Part shown: piece by piece, positions 26,079-33,885 of the stretch | Position numbering within the stretch: position 1 is the first letter of the stretch | How the letters are laid out: each line of letters opens with the position of its first letter | From: DTU015 sp012837895 | Lineage (GTDB): Bacteria > Bacillota > Sulfobacillia > Fermentithermobacillales > Fermentithermobacillaceae | Length of the DNA: 64,000 bases | Assembly: GCA_050952085.1 (NCBI GenBank) | Contig: JBMNKH010000007.1 | Coordinates: 62,001 to 126,000 of the forward strand | Direction: 5' to 3' | Translations under genes and position numbers: made by a program | Notes under the pieces: generated by a model | Database searches by the model: none | Told to the model about the DNA's origin: nothing | The model's input: the letters and a program-made list of their open reading frames with translations, nothing else

Positions 26079-26738
26079 TTGAATCTCAGCATCTTTGACG
26101 TGATCGGCCCTATAATGATAGGCCCCAGTTCCAGCCATACCGCAGGGGCGGTCAAACTGGCGAGGGTGTCCGCGCTTATTGCTGGCAAACCCTTCAAACA
26201 TGTGGAGTTTGGTTTACACGGTTCCTTCGCCAAGACCGGAAAAGGCCACGGTACTCACCTTGCGCTTCTGGCAGGAGTTCTGGGCATTACCGAAGAGGAT
26301 GAAAGAATAAAGCACAGCCTTGATATTGCCAAGGCTAGGGGCATCACTTACACTTTCCGTGAAGTGGAACTGGATGATGTTCACGAAAACGCTGCAATGA
26401 TTACCTTTACCCATGATGATAATACGTCAACCCAGATTACAGGGTGCAGTGTAGGCGGCGGCAGGATATTGATCACCAACATTAACGGCGTAGATGTTGA
26501 AGTGTCGGCAGAACAACCAACTATGATCATCCAGCAACTGGACAAACCGGGAGTTATTGCCCGGATCAGCCGGGTGCTGGCTGAAAACAGCATCAATATC
26601 GGGCTTATGCGGTTTTCGCGTGTGGCAAAGCGGGATGTGGCGACCAGTGTTCTCGAAACTGACCAGAAGATCCCACCTGAAGTTGTACAAAGATTAGCTA
26701 CACTAGATGATGTGTTGTTGGTTAGGGTGATTCAGTAG
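26079..26738 (+). CDS. sdaAB: L-serine ammonia-lyase, iron-sulfur-dependent, beta subunit
   Basis: 219 aa, TTG start preceded by CGGAGGAAC. The N-terminal catalytic-support domain begins FDVIGPIMIGPSSSHTAGAV, the serine-binding hallmark of this family. A C-terminal ACT domain (about 147-219: PTMIIQQLDKPGVIARISRV, NINIGLMRFSR-type segment) is the likely site of amino-acid control. With the alpha subunit it deaminates L-serine to pyruvate and ammonia using a 4Fe-4S cluster. The alpha-subunit gene begins 13 bp after the stop. Confidence 0.95.
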   Translation: MNLSIFDVIGPIMIGPSSSHTAGAVKLARVSALIAGKPFKHVEFGLHGSFAKTGKGHGTHLALLAGVLGITEEDERIKHSLDIAKARGITYTFREVELDDVHENAAMITFTHDDNTSTQITGCSVGGGRILITNINGVDVEVSAEQPTMIIQQLDKPGVIARISRVLAENSINIGLMRFSRVAKRDVATSVLETDQKIPPEVVQRLATLDDVLLVRVIQ

Positions 26739-26751
26739 GAGGTGGGAAACA

Positions 26752-27633
26752 TTGTACTCTTCTATACAAGACTTAGTCGGGCAAGCTAACAGCCGCCAAC
26801 TGCCTCTCTCCCAGGTCATACTTGAAAGCGAGATGGCGCTTACCGAGAAGTCTGAACAAGAGGTTTACACACTCCTGGAGCGGCATTATGACGTGATGGT
26901 GTCCAGCGCCAAGAAGGCATTGACGCAGCCACAACAGATGATAGGCGGGCTCATCACCGGCATGGCAGCCAAACAGTATGGATACGAGACCCCCTTAGCC
27001 GGCAAGTACTTGAATGACGTAATGGCGATGGCTTTGTCCAGCAGTGAAGTGAATGCATCAATGGGGTTGGTTTGCGCTGCACCAACAGGCGGGGCCAGTG
27101 GGGTTTTGCCGGCGGTTTTGTTGGGCACCGCCGGGAAGTTACAATCCACAAAGAGGCAAGCGCTCGATGCTTTGCTTGTGGCAGCCGGTGTAGGTGCAGT
27201 GATAACCAAGGACGCGACTGTGTCCGGTGCTGAAGGCGGATGTCAAGCTGAGTGCGGTGCGGCAGCAGCCATGGGGGCAGCTGCGGTTGTGACCTTGGCA
27301 GGTGGAACTCCTGAGGCCTGCGCCAATGCAGTCGCCATAGCTCTGATGAACTGCATGGGGCTTGTGTGCGACCCTGTTGCAGGCATGGTGCAGCTGCCCT
27401 GTGCTTTTCGCAACGCTTCCCAGGCGGTCAACGCTATTATCAGCGCTGACATGGCCCTGGCAGGGCAACGCAGTGTTATACCAGCAGACGAAGTAATTGA
27501 GGCATTGTTCCGGGTAGGGAAGATGTTGCCTGAAGCGCTCAGGGAGACAGCTTTAGGCGGTATAGCTGTTTCGAAGACTGCGAAACAGATCACAGAAGGT
27601 CTGACCGGCGATGCAGGCACCATACAGATTTAG
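26752..27633 (+). CDS. sdaAA: L-serine ammonia-lyase, iron-sulfur-dependent, alpha subunit
   Basis: 293 aa, TTG start with AGGAGGTGGG upstream. The catalytic subunit shows VCAAPTGGASGVLPAVLL, AEGGCQAECGAAAAMGAAA and LMNCMGLVCDPVAGMVQLPC, which together supply the cysteines for the labile 4Fe-4S cluster that binds serine. GDAGTIQI ends it at the normal place. It is co-transcribed with the beta subunit and points to serine use as a carbon or energy source. Confidence 0.96.
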   Translation: MYSSIQDLVGQANSRQLPLSQVILESEMALTEKSEQEVYTLLERHYDVMVSSAKKALTQPQQMIGGLITGMAAKQYGYETPLAGKYLNDVMAMALSSSEVNASMGLVCAAPTGGASGVLPAVLLGTAGKLQSTKRQALDALLVAAGVGAVITKDATVSGAEGGCQAECGAAAAMGAAAVVTLAGGTPEACANAVAIALMNCMGLVCDPVAGMVQLPCAFRNASQAVNAIISADMALAGQRSVIPADEVIEALFRVGKMLPEALRETALGGIAVSKTAKQITEGLTGDAGTIQI

Positions 27634-27689
27634 TAAGCAAGAGAGCGAGGTACCCGTCGGAGTCAAGATATGTGTGTGAAATAGATAAG

Positions 27690-27713
27690 CGGCCCAGGTG
27701 CTACCGGGCCGCC
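27690..27713. terminator. Hairpin between convergent sdaAA and serS
   Basis: GCGGCCC and GGGCCGC form a 7-bp GC-only stem around a 10-base loop. T-runs are poor on both sides, so it may be a weak bidirectional terminator. Confidence 0.45.
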
Positions 27714-27731
27714 CTAAGTGCTCCGGATGTT

Positions 27732-29000
27732 TCAGCAAATCCGCTCCTTGTTGCCGGGCATGTACGGCCGCAGCACTTCCGGCACGGTAATGCTTCCGTC
27801 TGCTTCCTGATAATTTTCAAATATGGCAACCAGGGTCCGGCCTATGGCAATGGCCGTTCCGTTCAAGGTGTGCACAAACTGTGGTTTCCCACCGTCTTCC
27901 GGCCGGTACCTGATGTTTAGTCCCCGGGCCTGGAAGTCAGTACAGTTGCTGCATGAGGTGATTTCCCGGTACACACCCTCTGACGGGTGCCAGAACTCGA
28001 TGTCGTATTTCTTATAGGCGATGGGACCCAGATCCCCTGAACACATTTTCATTACACGGTAGGGGATATTTAGTGATTGATAAATCCGTTCTTCCAGTGA
28101 AAGCATGTAGTCGTGCATCTCGTCAGACTTAGATGGCTCAGAAAACACGAACATTTCCACCTTGTCAAACTGGTGAACCCTGATGAGTCCCCTGATATCC
28201 CTGCCGCCGCTGCCTACTTCAGTTCTAAAGCAGGACGAGAATCCCGCGTACTTGACCGGAAGCTGTTCTGCTGAGAGGATTTCATCTTTGTGCAGTGCAG
28301 CTAACGGAATCTCAGACGTTCCCACCAGGCCAAGGTTTTCCCCTTCGATCCTGTAAACCTGGTCTCTGAAGAAGGGATAATGCCTGGTGCCTACCAGCAC
28401 TTCTTCTTTAACCAAAACCGGCGGGATAATAGGGGTAAATCCTTCTGCGGCCAAGAGGTCAAGGGCAAACCTTACCAGAGCGAACTCGAGATAGACGGCA
28501 TCTGCTGTAAGCACGTAACTCCTTGATCCCATGATTTTCGCTGCCCTGGGAATGTCTATGAGCCCCAGGCGGGCACCTAGTTCAACGTGGTCCAGCGGTT
28601 CAAAGCCAAGATCCCGTGGTTCGCCCCATCTTCTGATTTCGACATTGCCGGATTCATCTTCGCCGTAGGGCACGTCGGGCGCTATCAGGTTTGGCACTGT
28701 CAGCAGCAGTCCTCTAAGCTCATGCTCTACATCACGGAGTTGTGCCTCTAAGTCCAGGATCTGCTCGCGGAGTTTACGGTTGGACTCGATTAGAGCTTGC
28801 TTTTCTCCGGGATCTTTACATGCTGGGATCTGCTGTGTAACTCTGTTTCTTTGTTCACGCAGTACGTTGATCTGCCTGACAAGTTCCAGCCTCTTGTCAT
28901 CAAGGGAGAGAATGGTATCCAAAGGTGCTTGTGTATTCCGTTTGGCCAGCATTTCCTCTACGGCCTTGCGGTCATTACGGATTAATGCTACATCGAACAT
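27732..29000 (-). CDS. serS: Seryl-tRNA synthetase
   Basis: 422 aa class II synthetase that charges tRNA-Ser (and tRNA-Sec where present). The N-terminal coiled coil that grips the tRNA long arm runs from about residue 30 to 100 (ELVRQINVLREQRNRVTQQI, then LREQILDLEAQLRDVEHELR). Motif 2 is CFRTEVGSGGRDIRGLIRVH and motif 3 is LNGTAIAIGRTLVAIFENYQ. GGGGGG precedes the ATG. Transcription is governed by the T-box leader immediately upstream. Confidence 0.97.
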   Translation of the reverse strand: MFDVALIRNDRKAVEEMLAKRNTQAPLDTILSLDDKRLELVRQINVLREQRNRVTQQIPACKDPGEKQALIESNRKLREQILDLEAQLRDVEHELRGLLLTVPNLIAPDVPYGEDESGNVEIRRWGEPRDLGFEPLDHVELGARLGLIDIPRAAKIMGSRSYVLTADAVYLEFALVRFALDLLAAEGFTPIIPPVLVKEEVLVGTRHYPFFRDQVYRIEGENLGLVGTSEIPLAALHKDEILSAEQLPVKYAGFSSCFRTEVGSGGRDIRGLIRVHQFDKVEMFVFSEPSKSDEMHDYMLSLEERIYQSLNIPYRVMKMCSGDLGPIAYKKYDIEFWHPSEGVYREITSCSNCTDFQARGLNIRYRPEDGGKPQFVHTLNGTAIAIGRTLVAIFENYQEADGSITVPEVLRPYMPGNKERIC

Positions 29001-29294
29001 GTTTGAACCCCCCTAAGTAATCAAACAAAAAGGCAGGCCGTCTCAAGGACGAGACACACCTGCCCGTGGTGCCACCTTGGTTTGCCCTGAACTTGCCCTA
29101 TCTGTCTGGCATGCTCAAAGCCTTTATCCCGGATAACGGCGGGAGCCGGTCCAGCATACTCAGGCTGTGCAATGAGCACTGTCCCTTTGTGCCGACGCCT
29201 CCAGGGTGCTGTCACCTGCTTTGGGGCATCGCCTTTCACCGGCCGGCGACTCTCTGGGCCTTACAGCGGGCTACCTGTCCCTATCATTGGCTTT
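29001..29294 (-). promoter_or_regulatory. T-box leader controlling serS
   Basis: On the minus strand the leader begins with AGAGAGTCGCC (stem I entry), passes through several stem-loops and reaches the T-box AAGGTGGCACCACGGG (complement of 29063-29078). A terminator stem then ends in a T-run. The variable base of TGGN is C, which pairs with the G73 discriminator of tRNA-Ser. Uncharged tRNA-Ser should stabilise the antiterminator and allow serS transcription. The specifier codon could not be placed with certainty. Confidence 0.92.
29026..29065 (-). terminator. T-box-controlled terminator upstream of serS
   Basis: On the minus strand GGCAGG and CCTGCC enclose an inner GTCTC/GAGAC stem, followed by TTTTTG. 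Confidence 0.9.
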
Positions 29295-29301
29295 GGAAGA
29301 A

Positions 29302-29330
29302 TATATATCAGGTTGCGGTAGGAAAGTAAA
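29302..29330 (-). promoter_or_regulatory. Promoter of the serS T-box transcript
   Basis: TTTACT and TATATA are separated by exactly 17 bp on the minus strand, just before the start of the T-box stem I. Confidence 0.65.
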
Positions 29331-29559
29331 GGGCAAGGTGCGAAATTTACATTTGGTCAGGCTAGGAACTTCCACCGTCAGCGTATCGTCTTATATTCCA
29401 GTGAAGACGGTTTTCGGAAAGAGACAGATACAGTCTAGATGGACTTAGATATCCTGCAGAGTTCCTGGTGCCGCTCCAGGTATCACCACATACCCGGCAA
29501 GCTCCCATTGTGGGATGCCGGCTATGAAAACTAATATGTTACCTAAGGAGGCGTTTGAT

Positions 29560-30939
29560 GTGAGATGCGTCCGGATTCCCAGAGTAGTCCTGGGTACCTT
29601 TCTTGCCCTTGTGCTTGTGGCATCCCCCGTTTTTTCGGCTCCCTCAATGTCAAGGTTCTTCGTATTCTTTCCCTTGAGCCTTGAAACAGGTATCTATCTC
29701 TTGCCAGTTGAGTACTTGGTGCCGTCAAGTGCGGACCCTGCGAGAGAAGCGATTGAAGCTCTTATAGCGGGCTTGCCAGACTATATTGCCGGATCTTCAG
29801 GAATGATGGTTGTTTCCTTGCCCAAGCAAACCAAAGTGCTTGATATGAATGTTGAATACGGCGTGTGTACGGTAGATTTCTCAGGTGATATCAGGGGTGT
29901 CTCAGTGGGCTCGGCGGGCGAGCTTGCTCTGATCAGCGCCATGGTTGAGACATTGTGTCAATTCGCCCACATAGATGCTATCAAGCTTCTCATCGACGGG
30001 GAGCCGGCCGAGAGCCTGGCAGGGCATGTGGATACTACACAACCTCTTGGCAGGGGCGAAATCGAGAGATTCACCACCTTCCCTGACGCTCAACAGCACT
30101 GGGGGGGAGGCGCCATTTCGATTCTTCAGATTTCAGATATTGTAGGCGGATATCCCGATAACACCTTCCAGCCAGACAGAACCCTGACTCGCGCTGAGTT
30201 CCTCAAGATGCTGGTTGAAACGGCTAAATTGCCCCATGCGGCAACTCAGGAACCGGTTCCCTTTGATGATGTGGACGGCCACTGGTGCCGCTATTACGTC
30301 CAAAGGGCGCTTAGTGCCGGATTGATCACCGTAGAGGATTATGGCAAGAGGCTTAACCCGGACGAGGATTTGTCCAGGGAAGAGGCATGTTACCTCTTGC
30401 TTAAGGCCTCAGACATTTACCTGGCAAACCACCCGGAACTCCTTATTGAGCCGGGAGAGACGGTATCCGGATTCAAAGATGAAACTAGCATCCAGAGTAA
30501 GTATCTGGACCCGGTAAGAGAGTGTGTCAAGCGCGGATTCATCCAGGGCTACCCCGATGGCACTTTCCAGCCGACCGCTACGCTTACCAGGGCAGAAGCT
30601 TGTGCCATCCTCACAAGGATGCAGGGGATTCAGGGGGACAGGGTACTTCTGGTAGGTCCTAAACCAGGGTTCACCTGGGACGGTTCTGATATTTTCGCCG
30701 TAGGGTTTACAACCGCATTTGAAGCTAATGTCAACTGGCGGGTCAAGACTGCATCAGGTACTGATGTGATCAGTCATAACTATACCACTTCAACTCATGG
30801 ATTAGGTTGGGGAGCTTTCGGGCTGTGCATTGATCACCGGTTGTTGGATGCTGACGAAGCTATGGTCTTGGAGATTTACCTCATAGACATGAAAGATGGT
30901 AGAGAGTACAGCTTAGTAAGCGTGCCCCTGGCGAGATAA
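29560..30939 (+). CDS. Surface protein with GerMN, SLH repeats and C-terminal Gmad2-like domain
   Basis: 459 aa from GTG 29560, chosen because AAGGAGG lies eight bases upstream and the product then starts with a textbook signal peptide (IPRVVLGTFLALVLVASPVF). A GerMN-type domain (about 45-165: YLVPSSADPAREAIEALIAG, YGVCTVDFSGD) precedes three SLH repeats (ISDIVGGYPDNTFQPDRTLT, DGHWCRYYVQRALSAGLI, ECVKRGFIQGYPDGTFQPTA). The last 90 residues (GPKPGFTWDGSDIFAVGFTT) look like the Ig-like Gmad2 domain that often accompanies GerMN. It should sit on the cell wall beneath or within the S-layer. A second GerMN protein lies at 58 kb. Confidence 0.83.
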   Translation: MRCVRIPRVVLGTFLALVLVASPVFSAPSMSRFFVFFPLSLETGIYLLPVEYLVPSSADPAREAIEALIAGLPDYIAGSSGMMVVSLPKQTKVLDMNVEYGVCTVDFSGDIRGVSVGSAGELALISAMVETLCQFAHIDAIKLLIDGEPAESLAGHVDTTQPLGRGEIERFTTFPDAQQHWGGGAISILQISDIVGGYPDNTFQPDRTLTRAEFLKMLVETAKLPHAATQEPVPFDDVDGHWCRYYVQRALSAGLITVEDYGKRLNPDEDLSREEACYLLLKASDIYLANHPELLIEPGETVSGFKDETSIQSKYLDPVRECVKRGFIQGYPDGTFQPTATLTRAEACAILTRMQGIQGDRVLLVGPKPGFTWDGSDIFAVGFTTAFEANVNWRVKTASGTDVISHNYTTSTHGLGWGAFGLCIDHRLLDADEAMVLEIYLIDMKDGREYSLVSVPLAR

Positions 30940-30944
30940 TGCCC

Positions 30945-30973
30945 TTGACTTCAGGGTGTATGTAGGCAAGAAT
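30945..30973 (+). promoter_or_regulatory. Promoter of the FMN riboswitch transcript
   Basis: TTGACT and AAGAAT with a 17-bp spacer; the expected start lies about seven bases before the aptamer. Confidence 0.6.
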
Positions 30974-30986
30974 GGAATAGGTAGCG

Positions 30987-31100
30987 TATCTTCGGGGCGG
31001 GGTGCAATTCCTCACCGGCGGCTAAAGCCCGCGAGCCGGGAAACCGGTTGACCTGGTGGAATTCCAGGGCCGACAGTTACAGTCTGGATGGGAGAAGATA
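30987..31100 (+). promoter_or_regulatory. FMN riboswitch (RFN element)
   Basis: The conserved RFN segments are all present in order: TATCTTCGGGGCGGGGTG, CCTCACCGGCGG, AAAGCCCGCGAGCC, GACCTGGTGGAATTCCAGG, GCCGACAGT and the closing GGGAGAAGATA, which pairs with the opening TATCTTC as P1. It lies upstream of ribU. FMN binding should favour the terminator just downstream and shut off riboflavin uptake. Confidence 0.97.
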
Positions 31101-31125
31101 CAAGCAGTTGACTGGGACTTTGTAG

Positions 31126-31152
31126 CCCCGAAGATTCGTCTTCGGGGTTTTT
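31126..31152 (+). terminator. FMN-riboswitch terminator
   Basis: CCCCGAAGA and TCTTCGGGG form a perfect 9-bp stem around TTCG, followed by TTTTT. The same TCTTCGGGG also opens the aptamer (30989-30997), so it could pair with the terminator's 5' arm as an antiterminator. Confidence 0.93.
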
Positions 31153-31197
31153 GTATTGGGCAAAGATACAAAAAATGCGGGGAGGATATGACGGAGA

Positions 31198-31800
31198 ATG
31201 GTTCGGGATAATCAAGTTTGGACAGTGCAGACTCTGGTCAAGATCTCGGCACTGGGAGTGGTTTCATTTGTGCTCATGTTCTTCAAAATGCCCGTGTGGT
31301 TTGCTCCGCCTTTCATGAAATTCGACATTTCTGACTTGCCGTCGTTATTGGGCGCATTTGCCATGGGCCCTGTGACAGGAATATGGGTGCAACTTGTGAA
31401 GAATTTGCTCAACTTGCTGGTAGAGGGTTCTGTTACCAACGGAGTGGGCGAGTTCACCAATTTTCTCGTAGGCAGCGTCATGGCATTTGTTGCCGGGTGT
31501 GTGTATAAGCGGAACAGGACGTTCAAAGGTGCCTTGTCAGGTTTAGGGATTGGGATTATTGCCATGACTGTATTTGCAACTCTCAACAATTACTTCGTAA
31601 TGTTTCCGCTGTATGCCAGAGTCCTGGGGTTGGACCTGGATACCTTGGTCCGTATGGGAAGCGCAGTTAATAAGCACGTGGTCGACTATAAGACGCTGAT
31701 GTTGTTCGCGGTTGTGCCCTTTAATTTGCTCAAGGGTACAGGGGCATCCCTGGCGGCGGTTCTGGTCTACAAGAGATTATCTCCTGTGCTGAAGCAGTAA
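31198..31800 (+). CDS. ribU: Riboflavin ECF transporter S component RibU
   Basis: 200 aa integral membrane protein, about six helices. KFDISDLPSLLGAFAMGPVTG is the RibU/ECF-S signature, followed by LVKNLLNLLVEG and GEFTNFLVGSVMAF. The N-terminus has VKISALGVVSFVLMFFKMPV. It binds riboflavin and depends on a shared ECF module (EcfA, EcfA', EcfT) not encoded in this window. The FMN riboswitch directly upstream confirms the substrate. GGAGG and GGAG elements lie before ATG 31198. Confidence 0.96.
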   Translation: MVRDNQVWTVQTLVKISALGVVSFVLMFFKMPVWFAPPFMKFDISDLPSLLGAFAMGPVTGIWVQLVKNLLNLLVEGSVTNGVGEFTNFLVGSVMAFVAGCVYKRNRTFKGALSGLGIGIIAMTVFATLNNYFVMFPLYARVLGLDLDTLVRMGSAVNKHVVDYKTLMLFAVVPFNLLKGTGASLAAVLVYKRLSPVLKQ

Positions 31801-31927
31801 CCGCTGCAGCCTTTTCTGACATAACCGAGATAGGGGTTCAATATGGAATGCAGGGAAAAGGGTTTTGCCGCGGCACAATCGAAGCGGGGTAGTAGTTTAT
31901 GGAGCAAGAATACAGGGGGGACTTAGG

Positions 31928-32983
31928 GTGGGCCTTGAAGATGCAATACTTATCCGCACTTCAAACACTTTAAGATACGAGGATAACCAGGTGCTGATGC
32001 TCGACAGGCGTCAGTTTCCAGAACGTGAGGTCTGGCAGCGGTGTTCAAACTACGAACAAGTAGCTTCTGCCATTGAAGACATGGTAATCCAGGGCGCAGG
32101 CAGTGTAGCTTTTGCCGCATGCTTTGGACTGGCGCTTGCGGCCGGCTGTTACTCAAGCCGGTCTCATGCTGAATTTGAAAACAAGCTGTTCAAAGCAGCC
32201 GGGAGGCTAAAATCTACCCGGCCAACCGGTGAGTACCTGATCCCTTTGGTGGATAAAATGCTACAGATTGCCATTGAGGCCCATGCTGAGGGAACTGATC
32301 CCGTCCAGGCCGTAGTCTTCAACACAGAGAAGCTCATGGCTCAAGACGACGAGCTTACCAGGAAGTGCGGGATGTATGCATCCCACCTTATAGCTGACGG
32401 CGATGGGATTCTGGCCCACTGCTACCCCGGAGGAGCCCTGTTGTACATGCTTGACTATGTAAAGCAGCAGGGGAAGCAAGTGAGGGTGTATTGCAGCGAA
32501 ACACGTCCATACCTTCAGGGCGCAAGGCTGACTGCGGCGTCAGTCCACAGACTTGGAGTTCCAGTCACAATTGTAACTGACAATATGGGCGCGTTTCTTA
32601 TGGCCCAGGGCAAGATCCACAAGTTTGTTACTGCGTGCGACAGGATTACCATGGACGGGCATATAGCAAATAAGGTGGGTACTTACCAGTACGCAATATG
32701 CGCAAATCTCCACCGGATTCCCTTCATAGTGCTAGGCTATGACGGTCCGCAGACCAACACATTGACGGCTGGAGACATTGAAATCGAGGAACGGGACCCT
32801 GAGGAGGTCTTGTATTGCAGGGGGGTACGCACCGGAGCTCCGGGTGTGAAGGGATATTACCCGGCGTTTGACATAACCCCGCCAACCTTGATTGGTGCAA
32901 TTGTGACCGACAGAGGGGTGTTTTCTCCTCTGGAAATAGGCAGGGTCTATGCAGACAGGTTTTCGAGGGAAATCTCCTGTTAA
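31928..32983 (+). CDS. eIF2B-alpha/MtnA-family sugar-phosphate isomerase-like protein
   Basis: 351 aa from GTG 31928, chosen for the GGGGGGA seven bases upstream; the frame extends to a TTG at 31865. The fold family is that of methylthioribose-1-phosphate isomerase. Visible landmarks are VIQGAGSVAFAACFGLALAA, GILAHCYPGGALLYML with the catalytic-type Cys, RVYCSETRPYLQGARLTA, VTDNMGAFLM, and ACDRITMDGHIANKVGTYQY with the catalytic-type Asp. Both catalytic residues are thus kept. No other methionine-salvage gene is adjacent, so a related role such as isomerisation of another 1-phosphosugar is possible. It follows ribU on the same strand with a gap of about 127 bp. Confidence 0.8.
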   Translation: MGLEDAILIRTSNTLRYEDNQVLMLDRRQFPEREVWQRCSNYEQVASAIEDMVIQGAGSVAFAACFGLALAAGCYSSRSHAEFENKLFKAAGRLKSTRPTGEYLIPLVDKMLQIAIEAHAEGTDPVQAVVFNTEKLMAQDDELTRKCGMYASHLIADGDGILAHCYPGGALLYMLDYVKQQGKQVRVYCSETRPYLQGARLTAASVHRLGVPVTIVTDNMGAFLMAQGKIHKFVTACDRITMDGHIANKVGTYQYAICANLHRIPFIVLGYDGPQTNTLTAGDIEIEERDPEEVLYCRGVRTGAPGVKGYYPAFDITPPTLIGAIVTDRGVFSPLEIGRVYADRFSREISC

Positions 32984-33076
32984 AAAACCCGCAGCCAATA
33001 GGCCAGAACTGTTGTTTTAAGAATCCGTGGAAAAGGTTGGGGCGATGAGGAAAGGTGCGTGCAGAACGCGCAGGGG

Positions 33077-33622
33077 TCACTCAAACTGTTCCTGGTCTTC
33101 TCTGATGAGTTCCGGCCACTGTGAAGTTTTCTGTGCTAAGGGACAGTTAACACCGTCCCAGAACTTGTCCAGTTGGCGTTCTACAGTATCCCTGTAAGCT
33201 TCGAAATCTACATTTGCAGTTGTACATAGAGTCTCTGCCCAATCTGAGCTAATGAAGTTCCCTATCTCTGTTGCTATCCTGACAGCTGTCTTACACGCTT
33301 TCACCGTCTGCTTACGCTTCTTGTTGACTTTCATGGCGTCCTTGTAAGTGTCCGCAAGTATCCTTGCGGCAAACTCCCTGTAGCTTTGTTCCGGTATGTC
33401 ATCAGGAAGGCTGCGAATGATTTTTTGGAGGCGTCCCGAAGCGCGGGTCTCTTGAATCTTGTTGGTTACGTGATTCACATCCCTGTTAAACAGCGACGCG
33501 ATTCTTTCAGGGGTAGCTTTGTCTTGATACAACATTGACGCTACCAATTGCCACGTAAGCTCAGTAAATGGCCTGAACGGATCATTATGTTTGAATTGTT
33601 TGTCTGGGACATTTTTCGGCAT
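33077..33622 (-). CDS. Hypothetical protein with HTH-like N-terminus
   Basis: 181 aa, CGGAGGAG before the ATG. Residues about 20-65 (ELTWQLVASMLYQDKATPER, ASLFNRDVNHVTNKI) resemble a helix-turn-helix of the kind that scans repeated elements. The remainder is helical and basic (KVNKKRKQTVKACKTAVRIA) with a charged tail. No family is recognised. It is divergent from the MFS transporter gene and may regulate it, but that is only positional. Confidence 0.6.
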   Translation of the reverse strand: MPKNVPDKQFKHNDPFRPFTELTWQLVASMLYQDKATPERIASLFNRDVNHVTNKIQETRASGRLQKIIRSLPDDIPEQSYREFAARILADTYKDAMKVNKKRKQTVKACKTAVRIATEIGNFISSDWAETLCTTANVDFEAYRDTVERQLDKFWDGVNCPLAQKTSQWPELIREDQEQFE

Positions 33623-33885
33623 ACATACTCCTCCGGGTTACATCATGTTATATTTTATCACTACTTCCGGCATGAAACGCAAATCTCCACAGTATCCTCT
33701 GGAATAAGGTGGCGATAACCACTTTGTGCGTTCTTAGCCGTACGTCAAAGACTTGCGAAAGCAGGACAATGCAGCCTCTTGTAGAATTGCCTATATTGGC
33801 AGTGAGCAATCGTACCTGCGGGCCCATAACAGGAGGTGCAGCGGCAAGATACATGGGTTGTCTTATGTAGTGTAGCAATAGCTGT

